From NCBI RefSeq assembly GCF_040681875.1, contig NZ_JBFAZP010000010.1, positions 1-64,000 of the forward strand: DNA of 64,000 bases, read 5' to 3'. Positions 25,831-33,581 of this stretch are shown here, in pieces; position 1 is the first letter of the stretch, and each line of letters starts with the position of its first letter. The notes under the pieces were generated by a model. The model made no database searches and was not told the DNA's origin. It saw only the letters and a list, made by a program, of their open reading frames with translations. The stretch is from Longispora sp040681875. GTDB lineage: Bacteria; Actinomycetota; Actinomycetes; Mycobacteriales; Micromonosporaceae. Position numbers and translations under genes: made by a program.

Positions 25831-26532
25831 TCAAGAACCCAACATACCGACAAGGGCACGGGCCTCGGCGAGTACCGTCGGCCACGCCGTCGACAACGGG
25901 TCGATCAGCCCGAAGTGCTCCACGCCCGGCAGCTCCACGAGCCGCGAGCCAGTCCGGGCCGCGTACGCCAGCGACAGGTCCACCGGCACCTGCCGGTCCT
26001 CCGTCCCGTGCACCAGCGTGCCCACCCGCGAGGGCTCGGCGAACGCGTACCGCTCCGGCACCTCCTCCGGCCCGCCGCCCAGCAGCAGGTGCGCGGCCCG
26101 GTCGTCGAGGTCGTGCGCCCCGGCCAGCCCGGTCACCGGCGCGAGGGCGAGCACCGGACAGTCGACGGAGGCCCACAGCGCCAGGTGCCCGCCGGCCGAG
26201 TGCCCGGAGACCAGCGCCAACTCCTGACCCAGGATCCGGGGCACCTCGGCGAGCGCGAGCTGGATGTCGTCGAAGGTGCCGGGCCAGCCGCCGCCGGGCT
26301 GACCGGTCCGGCGGAACTCGATGGTCGCCACCCGGAAGCCCTCGGCCGCGAACCCGGCGGACAGCGGCCCGACATGCGCCCGGTCGTACTCCGCCCGCCA
26401 GAAGCCGCCGTGCACGAACACCAGCAGCGGCCCGGCGCCCCGGACGTCGAACACCTGGTCAGGATGGTCGCCGTACGCCCCGGTGAAGTCGGGGGCCGGC
26501 GCGGGGCGGGTCAACACCTCTCGAGGATCCAC
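25831..26532 (-). CDS. Alpha/beta hydrolase (kynurenine-formamidase/esterase-like)
   Basis: 233 residues. Oxyanion motif HGGFW (41-45), nucleophile Ser112 in GHSAGG, acid Asp179 in HGTEDRQVP and His206 in GVEHFGLI form a complete triad. HGGFW plus GHSAGG is the pattern of the carboxylesterase/arylformamidase-like subgroup. It is first in the operon that continues with the two CoA ligases and the mutase, so it may release the acid that they activate (inference). The GTG lies 6 nt after TAACCT, so the transcript is probably leaderless. Substrate unknown. Confidence 0.88.
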   Translation of the reverse strand: MDPREVLTRPAPAPDFTGAYGDHPDQVFDVRGAGPLLVFVHGGFWRAEYDRAHVGPLSAGFAAEGFRVATIEFRRTGQPGGGWPGTFDDIQLALAEVPRILGQELALVSGHSAGGHLALWASVDCPVLALAPVTGLAGAHDLDDRAAHLLLGGGPEEVPERYAFAEPSRVGTLVHGTEDRQVPVDLSLAYAARTGSRLVELPGVEHFGLIDPLSTAWPTVLAEARALVGMLGS

Positions 26533-26538
26533 GGCCAG

Positions 26539-26548
26539 AGGTTATCGT
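26539..26548. promoter_or_regulatory. Overlapping divergent -10 boxes
   Basis: TAACCT on the minus strand (26544-26539) stands 6 nt before the hydrolase GTG. TATCGT on the plus strand (26543-26548) stands 6 nt before the crotonase GTG. The two boxes share two base pairs inside a 22-bp intergenic gap, so RNA polymerase should not be able to occupy both at once. Confidence 0.6.
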
Positions 26549-26554
26549 GTGCGC

Positions 26555-27349
26555 GTGACGACCGTTGAGTACACCGATATCCGCTACGCGGTCGCCGACC
26601 GGGTCGCGACCATCACCATCGACCGCCCCGACCGGATGAACTCCTTCCGGGGCCGCACCGTCGACGAGCTGATCCACGCGTTCAAGACCGCCTGGGCGGC
26701 CCGGGACGTGGCCGTCGTGATCCTGACCGGCGCGGGCGAGCGGGCCTTCTGCGCGGGCGGCGACGTGAAGGAACGCGCCGAGACGGGCGGCTACGGGCCG
26801 ACCGAGTGGGGCACGTTCGAGATCGAGCGGCTGCACCGGATGATCCGCGACATCCCCAAGCCGGTGATCGCCGCCGTGAACGGGGTCGCGGTCGGCGGCG
26901 GGCACGTCCTGCACGTGCTGTGCGACCTGACGATCGCGGCGAGCCACGCCCGGTTCGGGCAGTCCGGGCCCCGGGTGGGGTCGTTCGACGCGGGCTTCGG
27001 CTCGGCGTACCTGGCGCGGGTGATCGGCGAGAAGCGGGCCCGGCAGCTGTGGTTCCTCCTGGAGCTGATCGACGCCGACACGGCCCTGAGCTGGGGACTC
27101 GTCAACAAGATCGTGCCCGGCGCCGAGTTGCACGAGGCCGCGATGGCGTGGGGCCGGCAGATCGCCAGCTACTCGCCGACCGCGTTGCGCTTCCTCAAAC
27201 ACTCGTTCAACGCGGACTCCGACCACCTGGCCGGCCTGTCGCACCTGGCCTTCGACGGGCTGGAGCTGTTCGGCCACACGGACGAGGCCGCCGAGGGCGC
27301 GAACGCGTTCGCCGAGAAGCGCAAGCCGGACTTCGACCCGTACCGCTGA
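26555..27349 (+). CDS. Enoyl-CoA hydratase/isomerase family protein, MenB/BadI-like
   Basis: 264 residues. Crotonase oxyanion elements FCAGGDVKER (about 66-75) and GVAVGGGHVLHVLCDLTIA are present. GPRVGSFDAGFGSAYLARVIGEKRARQLWFL closely matches the segment that marks 1,4-dihydroxy-2-naphthoyl-CoA synthase (MenB) and 2-ketocyclohexanecarboxyl-CoA hydrolase (BadI); the Asp in SFDAG belongs to their active site. No other menaquinone gene is nearby, and divergence from a CoA-ligase/mutase operon favours a ring-cleaving or catabolic CoA enzyme of the BadI type, but MenB cannot be excluded. Leaderless GTG start predicted. Confidence 0.82.
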   Translation: MTTVEYTDIRYAVADRVATITIDRPDRMNSFRGRTVDELIHAFKTAWAARDVAVVILTGAGERAFCAGGDVKERAETGGYGPTEWGTFEIERLHRMIRDIPKPVIAAVNGVAVGGGHVLHVLCDLTIAASHARFGQSGPRVGSFDAGFGSAYLARVIGEKRARQLWFLLELIDADTALSWGLVNKIVPGAELHEAAMAWGRQIASYSPTALRFLKHSFNADSDHLAGLSHLAFDGLELFGHTDEAAEGANAFAEKRKPDFDPYR

Positions 27350-27359
27350 CCCGTACCGT

Positions 27360-27396
27360 CGAGCGGCCCCCGACACCTGGTGCCCGGGGCCGCTCG
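27360..27396. terminator. Bidirectional terminator hairpin
   Basis: CGAGCGGCCCC / GGGGCCGCTCG is an 11-bp perfect stem between the convergent crotonase and bpa genes. Confidence 0.75.
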
Positions 27397-27412
27397 ACGA
27401 CGAAGAACGCCG

Positions 27413-27907
27413 CTACAGGTACTGCCCGGTCCGGCTCTGCCCCGGCCCTTCCTGCCCGCCGCCCCCACCCGGCCCGGGCGGCAACGCGGCCGGCCCGCGC
27501 CGGATCTGCTCCAGCTGCATCCGGGCCGCCATCTGCTGCGCCATCAACGCCGCCTGGATGCCGTGGAACAACCCCTCCAGCCATCCGACGAGCTGCGCCT
27601 GGGCGATCCGCAGCTCCGCCTCCGAGGGCACCTCGTCCTCGGTGAACGGCAGGGACAACCGCTCCAACTCGTCGCGCAGCTCCGGGGCCAGCCCGTCCTC
27701 CAGCTCGGCGATGGACCGGTGGTGAATCTCCTTGAGGCGCCGGCGACCCGCCTCGTCCAGCGGCGCCACCCGGACCTCTTCGAGAAGCTGTTTGATCATG
27801 CTGCCGATCCGCATGACCTTCGCCGGCTGCTCGACCAGACGCGAAGGGTCGTCGTGTTCGTCGCTCCCGACCAGGATGATCTGCTGCTCACGCGGCTGCT
27901 CTGTCAT
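27413..27907 (-). CDS. bpa: Bacterial proteasome activator Bpa
   Basis: 164 residues. The four-helix core (about 24-130, with IGSMIKQLLEEVRVAPLDEAGRRRL and QLVGWLEGLFHGIQAALMAQQMAARMQLEQI) matches the Bpa/PafE family (formerly DUF2587). The C-terminus ends in GQYL after a Gly/Pro-rich linker, the motif that docks the Bpa ring onto the 20S proteasome and opens its gate without ATP. This shows that the organism should have a 20S proteasome, which restricts it to proteasome-bearing actinobacteria. ATG 27907. It is monocistronic here, convergent with the crotonase gene. Confidence 0.95.
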   Translation of the reverse strand: MTEQPREQQIILVGSDEHDDPSRLVEQPAKVMRIGSMIKQLLEEVRVAPLDEAGRRRLKEIHHRSIAELEDGLAPELRDELERLSLPFTEDEVPSEAELRIAQAQLVGWLEGLFHGIQAALMAQQMAARMQLEQIRRGPAALPPGPGGGGGQEGPGQSRTGQYL

Positions 27908-28016
27908 GTACCTATCCTGCCTCAGCGTCCGGACCGCCGGGGACCACCGGGCGGACCGCGAAAATTCACCAGAAGAGGTCACTACGTAGGGTGACCAAGT
28001 GAGCTAACGTCGGAAA

Positions 28017-28811
28017 ATGACGCCACTGCTCATCGCAACGGACCTCGACGGAACTCTCGTTCGTACCGATGGCACGGTCAGCCTGCGCACCCGCAGGGTT
28101 CTCGACCGGGTGCGGGCCGCCGGAATCCCCATCGTCGGGGTGACCGGGCGCGGCCCGCGACTCATCGAGCTGTGCCGGCAGGACATCCCGGCAGCCAGCT
28201 TCCTCGCCCTGGCCCAGGGCGGGTACGTGCTGGACAACGCCACCAACCGGTGGCTGCGCGAGACCTCCCTCGACGGCACCGTGTTCGCCAAGGCCATCGA
28301 CCTGATCGAGGCCGAGGTCGGTCCGGTGCACGTCACTGTGGAGGCCGACATCTCCCCCGAGGGTCCGCTGTGGGGGGACCCGGGGCCCAGCTGGCCGTTC
28401 ACCGACACCTCCTGGCGGCCGATGTCGCGGACCGACGCGCTGTCCGGGCCGGTGCTGAAGGTGTTCGTCCGCGCCGAGGGCCTGACCCCGGACGAGTTGC
28501 TGGCCGTGGCCCGGGGCGCGGTGCCGCCGTCGCTGTGCGAGGTGACCGAGGCCGGCACCGGCTACCTGGAACTGACCCCGCCCGGGGTCACCAAGGCCAC
28601 CGGCCTGGCCGTGATCACCACCGCGCTCGGCATCGACCCGGCGGACGTGCTGGTCTTCGGGGACGCGCCGAACGACGTGCCCATGCTGGGCTGGGCCGGC
28701 CGGCGGGTCGCCGTGGCCAACGCGCACCGCGAGGTGCTGGCCCTCGCGGACGAGGTCACCTTGAGCAACGACGAGGACGGCGTGGCCGCGTACCTAGAAA
28801 AGCTTCTCTAG
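28017..28811 (+). CDS. HAD-superfamily Cof-type phosphatase
   Basis: 264 residues. Motif I DLDGTLV with nucleophile Asp9 and acid Asp11, motif II Thr in VGVTGRG, motif III Lys and motif IV GDAPNDVPML match type IIB (Cof) HAD phosphatases, which cleave small sugar or nucleotide phosphates in the cytosol. TAACGT (28005-28010) lies 6 nt before the ATG, so the message is probably leaderless. The last 18 bases overlap the end of the convergent HAD gene; both proteins end in the same LEKL sequence. Confidence 0.9.
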   Translation: MTPLLIATDLDGTLVRTDGTVSLRTRRVLDRVRAAGIPIVGVTGRGPRLIELCRQDIPAASFLALAQGGYVLDNATNRWLRETSLDGTVFAKAIDLIEAEVGPVHVTVEADISPEGPLWGDPGPSWPFTDTSWRPMSRTDALSGPVLKVFVRAEGLTPDELLAVARGAVPPSLCEVTEAGTGYLELTPPGVTKATGLAVITTALGIDPADVLVFGDAPNDVPMLGWAGRRVAVANAHREVLALADEVTLSNDEDGVAAYLEKLL

Positions 28812-29633
28812 GACCAGCGCGACCCCGTCCTCCTCGACGGAAGCGGTTACCTCGTCGGCGGCGGCCTTGATCGGGTCGGCGGCCTGGCCCATCGCGACCG
28901 CGTGCCCGGCCCACGCGAACATGGCCAGGTCGTTGCCCGCGTCCCCGATCACCAGGGTCTCCTCGGCGGTGACGCCCAGATTGGCCGCGATCCGGGCGAC
29001 CCCGCTGCCCTTGTTCACGCCCACCCGGGTGATGTCCATCCACCCCGAATAGCCCAGCTCCACGTGGTACTCGTCGGCGGACAGCCCCGCGCGGCCCAGC
29101 AGCACCTCCGCCTCCCGGCGGCGCGCCCGCAGGTCCTCCAGCGTGGTGTGCTCGGTGTGCAGGTCGCCCGCGACCCGGCAGATCAGCCGGGCCGTGGGCT
29201 GGGCGACCAGCTCGTCGAGGGAGACCTCGCGCAGGTACCCGATGGCGTGCTCCAGGGGGAACTCCGCAGTGTACAGGTACCCGTCGGTGCCGTGCTCGAC
29301 CGCGAACCCGGCGTCGGGCGCGCGGGCCGCGAGCGCCGCGACGGCCGGGCCCGGGTCGATCAGCTCCCGGAAGATGACCTGGTCGCTGTCCAGGTCGTAG
29401 CCGACCGCCCCGTCGGAGCAGACCAGTTCGATCCCGGACAGGCCGAGCATCCGGACCGTGGGCAGCGTGGTCCACACGGCCCGGCCGGTCGCGACGGTGA
29501 CCGTCGCGCCGGCCTCGATCGCGCGGGCGATGGCCTTGCGGACCCGAGGACTGGGCTCGAGGAACTTCCCCGAGTACGGCACGACGGTGCCGTCCAGGTC
29601 GAGCACGACCAGCCGAGGAGCCCGGGCTGTCAC
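28794..29633 (-). CDS. HAD-superfamily Cof-type phosphatase
   Basis: 279 residues from GTG 29633, which overlaps the serS stop (GTGA). Motif I VVLDLDGTVV, motif II VTVATGRAV, motif III Lys in VNKGSGVARIA and motif IV GDAGNDLAMF mark a Cof-type phosphatase. It is a distant paralogue of the converging gene at 28017, with which it shares an 18-bp tail overlap. Translational coupling to serS suggests a housekeeping role such as removal of a phosphorylated metabolite; substrate unknown. Confidence 0.9.
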   Translation of the reverse strand: MTARAPRLVVLDLDGTVVPYSGKFLEPSPRVRKAIARAIEAGATVTVATGRAVWTTLPTVRMLGLSGIELVCSDGAVGYDLDSDQVIFRELIDPGPAVAALAARAPDAGFAVEHGTDGYLYTAEFPLEHAIGYLREVSLDELVAQPTARLICRVAGDLHTEHTTLEDLRARRREAEVLLGRAGLSADEYHVELGYSGWMDITRVGVNKGSGVARIAANLGVTAEETLVIGDAGNDLAMFAWAGHAVAMGQAADPIKAAADEVTASVEEDGVALVLEKLF

Positions 29634-30868
29634 AGTGTTTCCCGACCGCCCAGGAACGGCTGCAACGCCTTGGGGACCCGGACCGTGCCGTCGGGCTGCT
29701 GGTGCTGCTCCAGGAGCGGCACGAGCATCCGGGTGGTGGCCAGGGTGCCGTTGAGGGTGGCGACCGGCTGGGTTTTGCCCTCGGCGTCGCGGTGCCGGAT
29801 GTTGAGCCGGCGCGCCTGGAACGTCGTGCAGTTCGACGTGCTGGTGACCTCGCGGTACTGCTGCTGCGACGGCACCCACGCCTCGCAGTCGAACTTGCGC
29901 ACCGCGCTCGAACCCAGGTCGCCCGAGGCCACGTCGATCACCCGGTACGACAGCTCCAGCTTGCCGAGCAGCTCCTCCTCCCAGGCGAGCAGCCGCAGGT
30001 GCTCCTCGGCGGCGTGCTCCTGGGCGACGTAGGAGAACATCTCCACCTTGTCGAACTGGTGCACCCGGATGATGCCCCGGGTGTCCTTGCCGTAGCTGCC
30101 GGCCTCGCGGCGGTAGCACGACGACCAGCCGGCGTACCGCTTCGGCTCGGTCACGTCGAGGATCTCGTCCTTGTGGTACGCGGCCAGGGCCACCTCGCTC
30201 GTCCCGACCAGGTACAGGTCGTCGGCGGGCAGGTGGTAGATCTCGCTGGCGTGCGCGCCGAGGAACCCGGTGCCCTCCATCGACTCCGGCTTGACCAGCG
30301 AGGGCGTGATCATGGCCGTGAATCCGTACTCCACGGCCTGGTTCATGCCGAGCTGGAGCAGCGCGAGCTGGAGCAGCGCGCCGGGGCCGGTGAGGAAGTA
30401 GAACCGCGAGCCCGAGACCTTCGCGCCGCGTTCCATGTCGATCGCGCCGAGCTTCTCGCCGAGCGCCAGGTGGTCGAGGCCCTCCGGCTGCTTCTCGCCG
30501 ACCTCGCGGATCACGAGGTAGTCGTCCTCGCCCCCGGGCGGCGCGCCCTGCACGATGTTCGGGATCGCGAACTGGGCCGCCCGCAGCGCCACCTCGGCCT
30601 CGTTGACCGCCGCGTCGGCCGCCTTGACCTCGTTCGACAGGTCCTTGGTCCGGGCGAGCAGGGCCGCCTTCTCGTCGCCCTTGGCGGTCGCGACCTGCTT
30701 GCCGAGCACCTTCTGCTCGGCGCGCAGCCCCTCGAAGTGGGCCACCGCGTGCCGCCGGGACTCGTCGGCGGCAAGTAGGACGTCGACGGCCGATTCCGAC
30801 TCGCCCCGGGCTCGTTGGCTCGCTCGGACGGTCTCCGGGTTCTCGCGCAGCAGGCGCAGGTCAATCAT
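29630..30868 (-). CDS. serS: Serine--tRNA ligase
   Basis: 412 residues. The N-terminal tRNA-binding coiled coil (about 30-100), and the class II catalytic core with motif 2 (YRREAGSYGKDTRGIIRVHQFDKVE) and motif 3 (NGTLATTRMLVPLLE) identify SerS; VGTSEVALAAYH is the serine-binding TxE loop. It charges tRNA-Ser, two copies of which lie in this window. ATG 30868 begins MIDLRLLREN, the canonical start. TAGCCT lies 8 nt upstream, so a very short or absent leader is possible despite the membrane-protein gene only 11 bases upstream. Confidence 0.97.
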   Translation of the reverse strand: MIDLRLLRENPETVRASQRARGESESAVDVLLAADESRRHAVAHFEGLRAEQKVLGKQVATAKGDEKAALLARTKDLSNEVKAADAAVNEAEVALRAAQFAIPNIVQGAPPGGEDDYLVIREVGEKQPEGLDHLALGEKLGAIDMERGAKVSGSRFYFLTGPGALLQLALLQLGMNQAVEYGFTAMITPSLVKPESMEGTGFLGAHASEIYHLPADDLYLVGTSEVALAAYHKDEILDVTEPKRYAGWSSCYRREAGSYGKDTRGIIRVHQFDKVEMFSYVAQEHAAEEHLRLLAWEEELLGKLELSYRVIDVASGDLGSSAVRKFDCEAWVPSQQQYREVTSTSNCTTFQARRLNIRHRDAEGKTQPVATLNGTLATTRMLVPLLEQHQQPDGTVRVPKALQPFLGGRETL

Positions 30869-30879
30869 GTTGACCAAGG

Positions 30880-31266
30880 CTACCGGGCGGCCAATTCCTC
30901 CGCACTCGGGTTCGTGCGGTATGCGATCAACCCGCCGACCAGCACCACGGCGGCCCCGGCGGCGAAGGCCCACACCCCGACCGCATCACTCACTGTCAAA
31001 AGCGAAACAAGCCCGCAGAACTGTACCAATCCGGTGATCAATAACAGGACGCGCCGCATGCCGAGCGCCCCGCTGCCGGCCAGCACCCAGAGCGCCACCC
31101 CGAACGAGGCCACCCCGCCCACCAGCCCCAGCGGGAGCCGGTTCGCCTCGACGCTCGGCCAGGTCAGCACCGTCGCCAGGGACATGCCCTCGTTCCAGGG
31201 CAGCAGGAGGCCCACCACCTCGGCCACGGTGCCGACAGCGATGCACAGGAGCCCCGTCCGCCACAT
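30880..31266 (-). CDS. Small four-helix membrane protein, unknown function
   Basis: About 128 residues from the ATG at 31266 (RMWRTGLLCIAVG); a longer frame starting at 31326 overlaps the upstream gene and adds a polar stretch. Four hydrophobic segments follow in order, separated by short loops, and the tail NPSAEELAAR is cytosolic. I recognise no family motif. It sits between serS and a metallopeptidase gene on the same strand, so it may be co-transcribed with serS. The start is uncertain. Confidence 0.65.
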   Translation of the reverse strand: MWRTGLLCIAVGTVAEVVGLLLPWNEGMSLATVLTWPSVEANRLPLGLVGGVASFGVALWVLAGSGALGMRRVLLLITGLVQFCGLVSLLTVSDAVGVWAFAAGAAVVLVGGLIAYRTNPSAEELAAR

Positions 31267-31316
31267 ACGTCTATTGACGCTGAGCGATGACTTGATGACA
31301 ACGGCCGAACGGCCGT

Positions 31317-31670
31317 TTAATCCCAACCGAGTTCGTGCAACCGAGCGTCGTCGATGCCGAAGTGGTGGGCGATCTCGTGCACCACCGTCACCGACACCTC
31401 CTCGATCACGTCCTCTTCGGTCTCACAGATCGCCAGCGTGGGCAGCCGGTAGATGGTGATCCGGTCCGGGAGCGCGCCCGAGTAGTCCCAGCCGCGTTCG
31501 GTGAGCGCGAAGCCCTCGTACAGGCCGAGGAGGTCCGGGTCGTCGGCCGGCCCCTTGTCCTCGACGAGCACCACCACGTTGTCCAGCAACCTCATCAGCT
31601 CGTCCGGGACCTCGTCCAGGGCGTCGGCGACCAGTTCCTCGAACCGTGCACGGCTCATCTCGACAGGCAT
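31317..31670 (-). CDS. Zincin-like metallopeptidase family protein
   Basis: 117 residues. HEIAH (His98, Glu99, His102) in VTVVHEIAHHFGIDDARLHELGW is the zinc and catalytic motif of the small metallopeptidase family common in actinobacteria and proteobacteria (minimal zincins related to the Acel_2062 structure). The N-terminal part (MSRARFEELVADALDEVPDEL) is typical. It lacks a signal peptide and is cytosolic; the natural substrate is unknown. Starts at 31688, 31670 and 31658 are possible. Its start region abuts the pheA stop, so pheA and this gene probably share a transcript. Confidence 0.88.
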   Translation of the reverse strand: MPVEMSRARFEELVADALDEVPDELMRLLDNVVVLVEDKGPADDPDLLGLYEGFALTERGWDYSGALPDRITIYRLPTLAICETEEDVIEEVSVTVVHEIAHHFGIDDARLHELGWD

Positions 31671-31674
31671 GGGT

Positions 31675-32481
31675 CTATCGTCCACCACTCGGGTAGCTGC
31701 CGAGGAACGTCACCTTGGCGCAGAACATCTCCAGCGCCCGCATCGTCTCGGTGAGCGGCTTGTCGGCGATGTGCCCCTGGCAGTCGAGGAAGAACGCGTA
31801 CCGGCCCAGGGCCTCCCCCGTCGGGCGGGACTCGATCCGGGTCAGGTTCACCCCCCGGATCGCCAGTTCGGTGAGTACCCGCAGCAGCGCGCCCACCTGG
31901 TCGTGTGCGATGTGGACGACCAGCGTGGTCAGATCGTGCCCCGTGGGCGCGCCCGGGGCCCCCGGCGGGGCCACCAGCACGAAGCGGGTGGTCGCCGGAT
32001 GGTCCCCGATGTTCTCCGCCAACGGGGCCAGGCCGTTCTGCTCGGCGGCCAACGGGGAGGTGACCGCGGCGGGCAGTTCGCCGTCCCGGACCGCGATCGC
32101 GGCGGCGGCGTTGGACAGCATGTCCACCACGGTCGCGTCCGGCAGGTGGTCGCGCAGCCAGCCCCGGCACTGCGCGGAGGCCTGCGGGTGCGCCCCGACC
32201 CGGTCCGGATCCGGCGCGCCGACGAGGACGAACTCGACGGGCAGCAGCACCTCGCGGGTGATCACCAGGTGGCCGGCGAGCAGCTCGTCCAGGGTGATGT
32301 CCACCCCGCCGCCCACCGAGTTCTCCAGCGGGACCAGCGCGGCGTCCACCTGGCCGTCCCGGGCGGCGTCGAGGGCCTCCGGGACGCTCCGGCACGCCAC
32401 CAACTCGTCCGCGGGCCCCGCGAACGTGCGCAGGGCGGCTTCGGTGAACGTGCCGGCGGGGCCGAGATACGCGTACTTCAC
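31675..32481 (-). CDS. pheA: Prephenate dehydratase
   Basis: 268 residues starting at GTG 32481 (VKYAYLGPAGTFTE, the family start); an alternative GTG at 32505 overlaps the ACT gene. The type 2 periplasmic-binding-like catalytic domain carries TTRF (164-167), whose Thr is essential for decarboxylation and dehydration of prephenate to phenylpyruvate. The C-terminal ACT domain has LTRIESRP, the Phe-binding motif for feedback inhibition. There is no chorismate mutase domain, so that enzyme must be separate. The gene follows an ACT-domain gene by 4 bases, suggesting linked amino-acid control. Confidence 0.95.
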   Translation of the reverse strand: MKYAYLGPAGTFTEAALRTFAGPADELVACRSVPEALDAARDGQVDAALVPLENSVGGGVDITLDELLAGHLVITREVLLPVEFVLVGAPDPDRVGAHPQASAQCRGWLRDHLPDATVVDMLSNAAAAIAVRDGELPAAVTSPLAAEQNGLAPLAENIGDHPATTRFVLVAPPGAPGAPTGHDLTTLVVHIAHDQVGALLRVLTELAIRGVNLTRIESRPTGEALGRYAFFLDCQGHIADKPLTETMRALEMFCAKVTFLGSYPSGGR

Positions 32482-32485
32482 CCGG

Positions 32486-32899
32486 TCATTCTTGCGGAAG
32501 GTCACCCGTCAGCCTGTGACCGGCCTCGGTCAGCGCGGCGATCGCCTCGCCGAGCCGCACCGAGTTCACCAGAAGGTAGTCGGTGTCGTACGTCGAGAAG
32601 CAGAAGATGTTGACCCGCGCGTCGGCCAGCGGCACCGAGAAGGCGGCCACTATCCCGGTCAGCGCGAGGTTCACCGGGCCGTTCACCCGGAAGCAGCGCC
32701 ACCCGGGTTCCACCGTCGCGGCGGCCGGCGCGAACTCGGCCGGGCACATCACGCTCGTCTCGAACGGCGTCCACGTCACCGACACGGCCTGGCCCGGTTT
32801 CCCGGACGTGGCCGCCTCCACCAGTGCGGGCGGCACGGCGGAACCGGCCGGCAGACGGCAGATGGCGTACTCACCGGGGAAGAGGTCCAAGTCCAACAC
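32486..32899 (-). CDS. ACT domain-containing protein
   Basis: About 137 residues from GTG 32899. Two ACT-like halves are suggested: an N-terminal segment (LDLFPGEYAICRLPAG) and a C-terminal segment with NGPVNLALTGIVAAFSVPLADARVNIFCFSTYDTDYLLV, the pattern of CASTOR/ACT_7-type small-molecule-binding proteins. Such proteins bind amino acids but have no catalytic domain. TACGCT lies 7 nt before the GTG, indicating a leaderless start. It sits directly upstream of pheA and may sense an aromatic or other amino acid; the ligand is unknown. Confidence 0.82.
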   Translation of the reverse strand: MLDLDLFPGEYAICRLPAGSAVPPALVEAATSGKPGQAVSVTWTPFETSVMCPAEFAPAAATVEPGWRCFRVNGPVNLALTGIVAAFSVPLADARVNIFCFSTYDTDYLLVNSVRLGEAIAALTEAGHRLTGDLPQE

Positions 32900-32978
32900 G
32901 CAACGAAGCGTACGGGTTCGGAGTCGCACAGTGGCGATGCGTCCCAGGTGACCCAGGTCGCACCCCTAGGCTCGGTAC

Positions 32979-33566
32979 GTGGAGTTCACCGCGCTAGGCG
33001 CCACCCTGCTACTGATCTTCCTGGTCGAGCTGCCGGACAAGACGCTGATGGCGACCCTGGTCCTGGCGAGCCGCTACCGCCCGTGGCCCGTACTCGCCGG
33101 CGTGTCGGCCGCCTTCGCCGTGCAGTCCGCCATCGCGGTCGCCGCCGGTTCGGTACTGACCCTGCTGCCCGAGGCCGTCGTACTCGGCGCCGTCCTCGTG
33201 CTCTTCGCGGTCGGCGCCCTCCTGCTGTACCGGGAGAGCCGCCAACCCGTCGACGAGGCCGAGAACGCCCGGCACGTCGAGGCGCCCTGGTGGCGGATCG
33301 CGTTGACCAGCTTCGGGGTGCTGTTCGCGGCGGAGTGGGGCGACGCCTCGCAACTGGCCACGGCCGCGATGGCCGCGCGCTACCACGCGCCGGTGGAGGT
33401 GTTCCTCGGAGCGTTCGTCGCGCTCGTCGGGGTCGCCGCCGTGGCGGTACTGCTCGGGCGGGCCGTGCTCCGGTACGTGCCGCTGCGCTGGATCCAGCGC
33501 GGCGCGGCCGTACTCTTCGCGGGCTTCGCCCTCTACGCCCTCTACGAACTGCTCAGGCTGCTCTAG
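32979..33566 (+). CDS. TMEM165/GDT1-family cation transporter
   Basis: 195 residues with six hydrophobic helices in two homologous halves. Each half carries the family motif: ELPDKT (17-22, with Pro where ELGDKT is usual) and EWGDAS (119-124). The family exports Mn or Ca ions in exchange for protons, so a role in Mn homeostasis is likely. A central cytosolic loop (about 85-103) is acidic. TAGGCT (32967-32972) is 6 nt before the GTG, indicating a leaderless message. No manganese riboswitch is visible upstream. Confidence 0.9.
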   Translation: MEFTALGATLLLIFLVELPDKTLMATLVLASRYRPWPVLAGVSAAFAVQSAIAVAAGSVLTLLPEAVVLGAVLVLFAVGALLLYRESRQPVDEAENARHVEAPWWRIALTSFGVLFAAEWGDASQLATAAMAARYHAPVEVFLGAFVALVGVAAVAVLLGRAVLRYVPLRWIQRGAAVLFAGFALYALYELLRLL

Positions 33567-33581
33567 ACCACCCGGGGGCGG

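Noticed and set aside
23297..26227. 976-codon plus-strand frame opposite the CoA-ligase genes
   Set aside because: It spans three genes on the other strand and has the same low-complexity shadow composition.
26555..27349. Calling the crotonase MenB outright
   Set aside because: The key motif is shared by MenB and BadI, and no other menaquinone gene is near; the context is a CoA-ligase/mutase operon.
29634..30119. N-terminal extension of the minus-strand HAD phosphatase
   Set aside because: It overlaps the serS gene in another frame and is Arg/Pro-rich; the GTG at 29633 gives a normal HAD N-terminus and a 4-base overlap.
32900..32978. Manganese (yybP-ykoY) riboswitch before the GDT1-type transporter
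   Set aside because: Only 79 bases lie between the two divergent starts, and the transporter start sits 6 nt from a -10 box, leaving no leader to hold a riboswitch.
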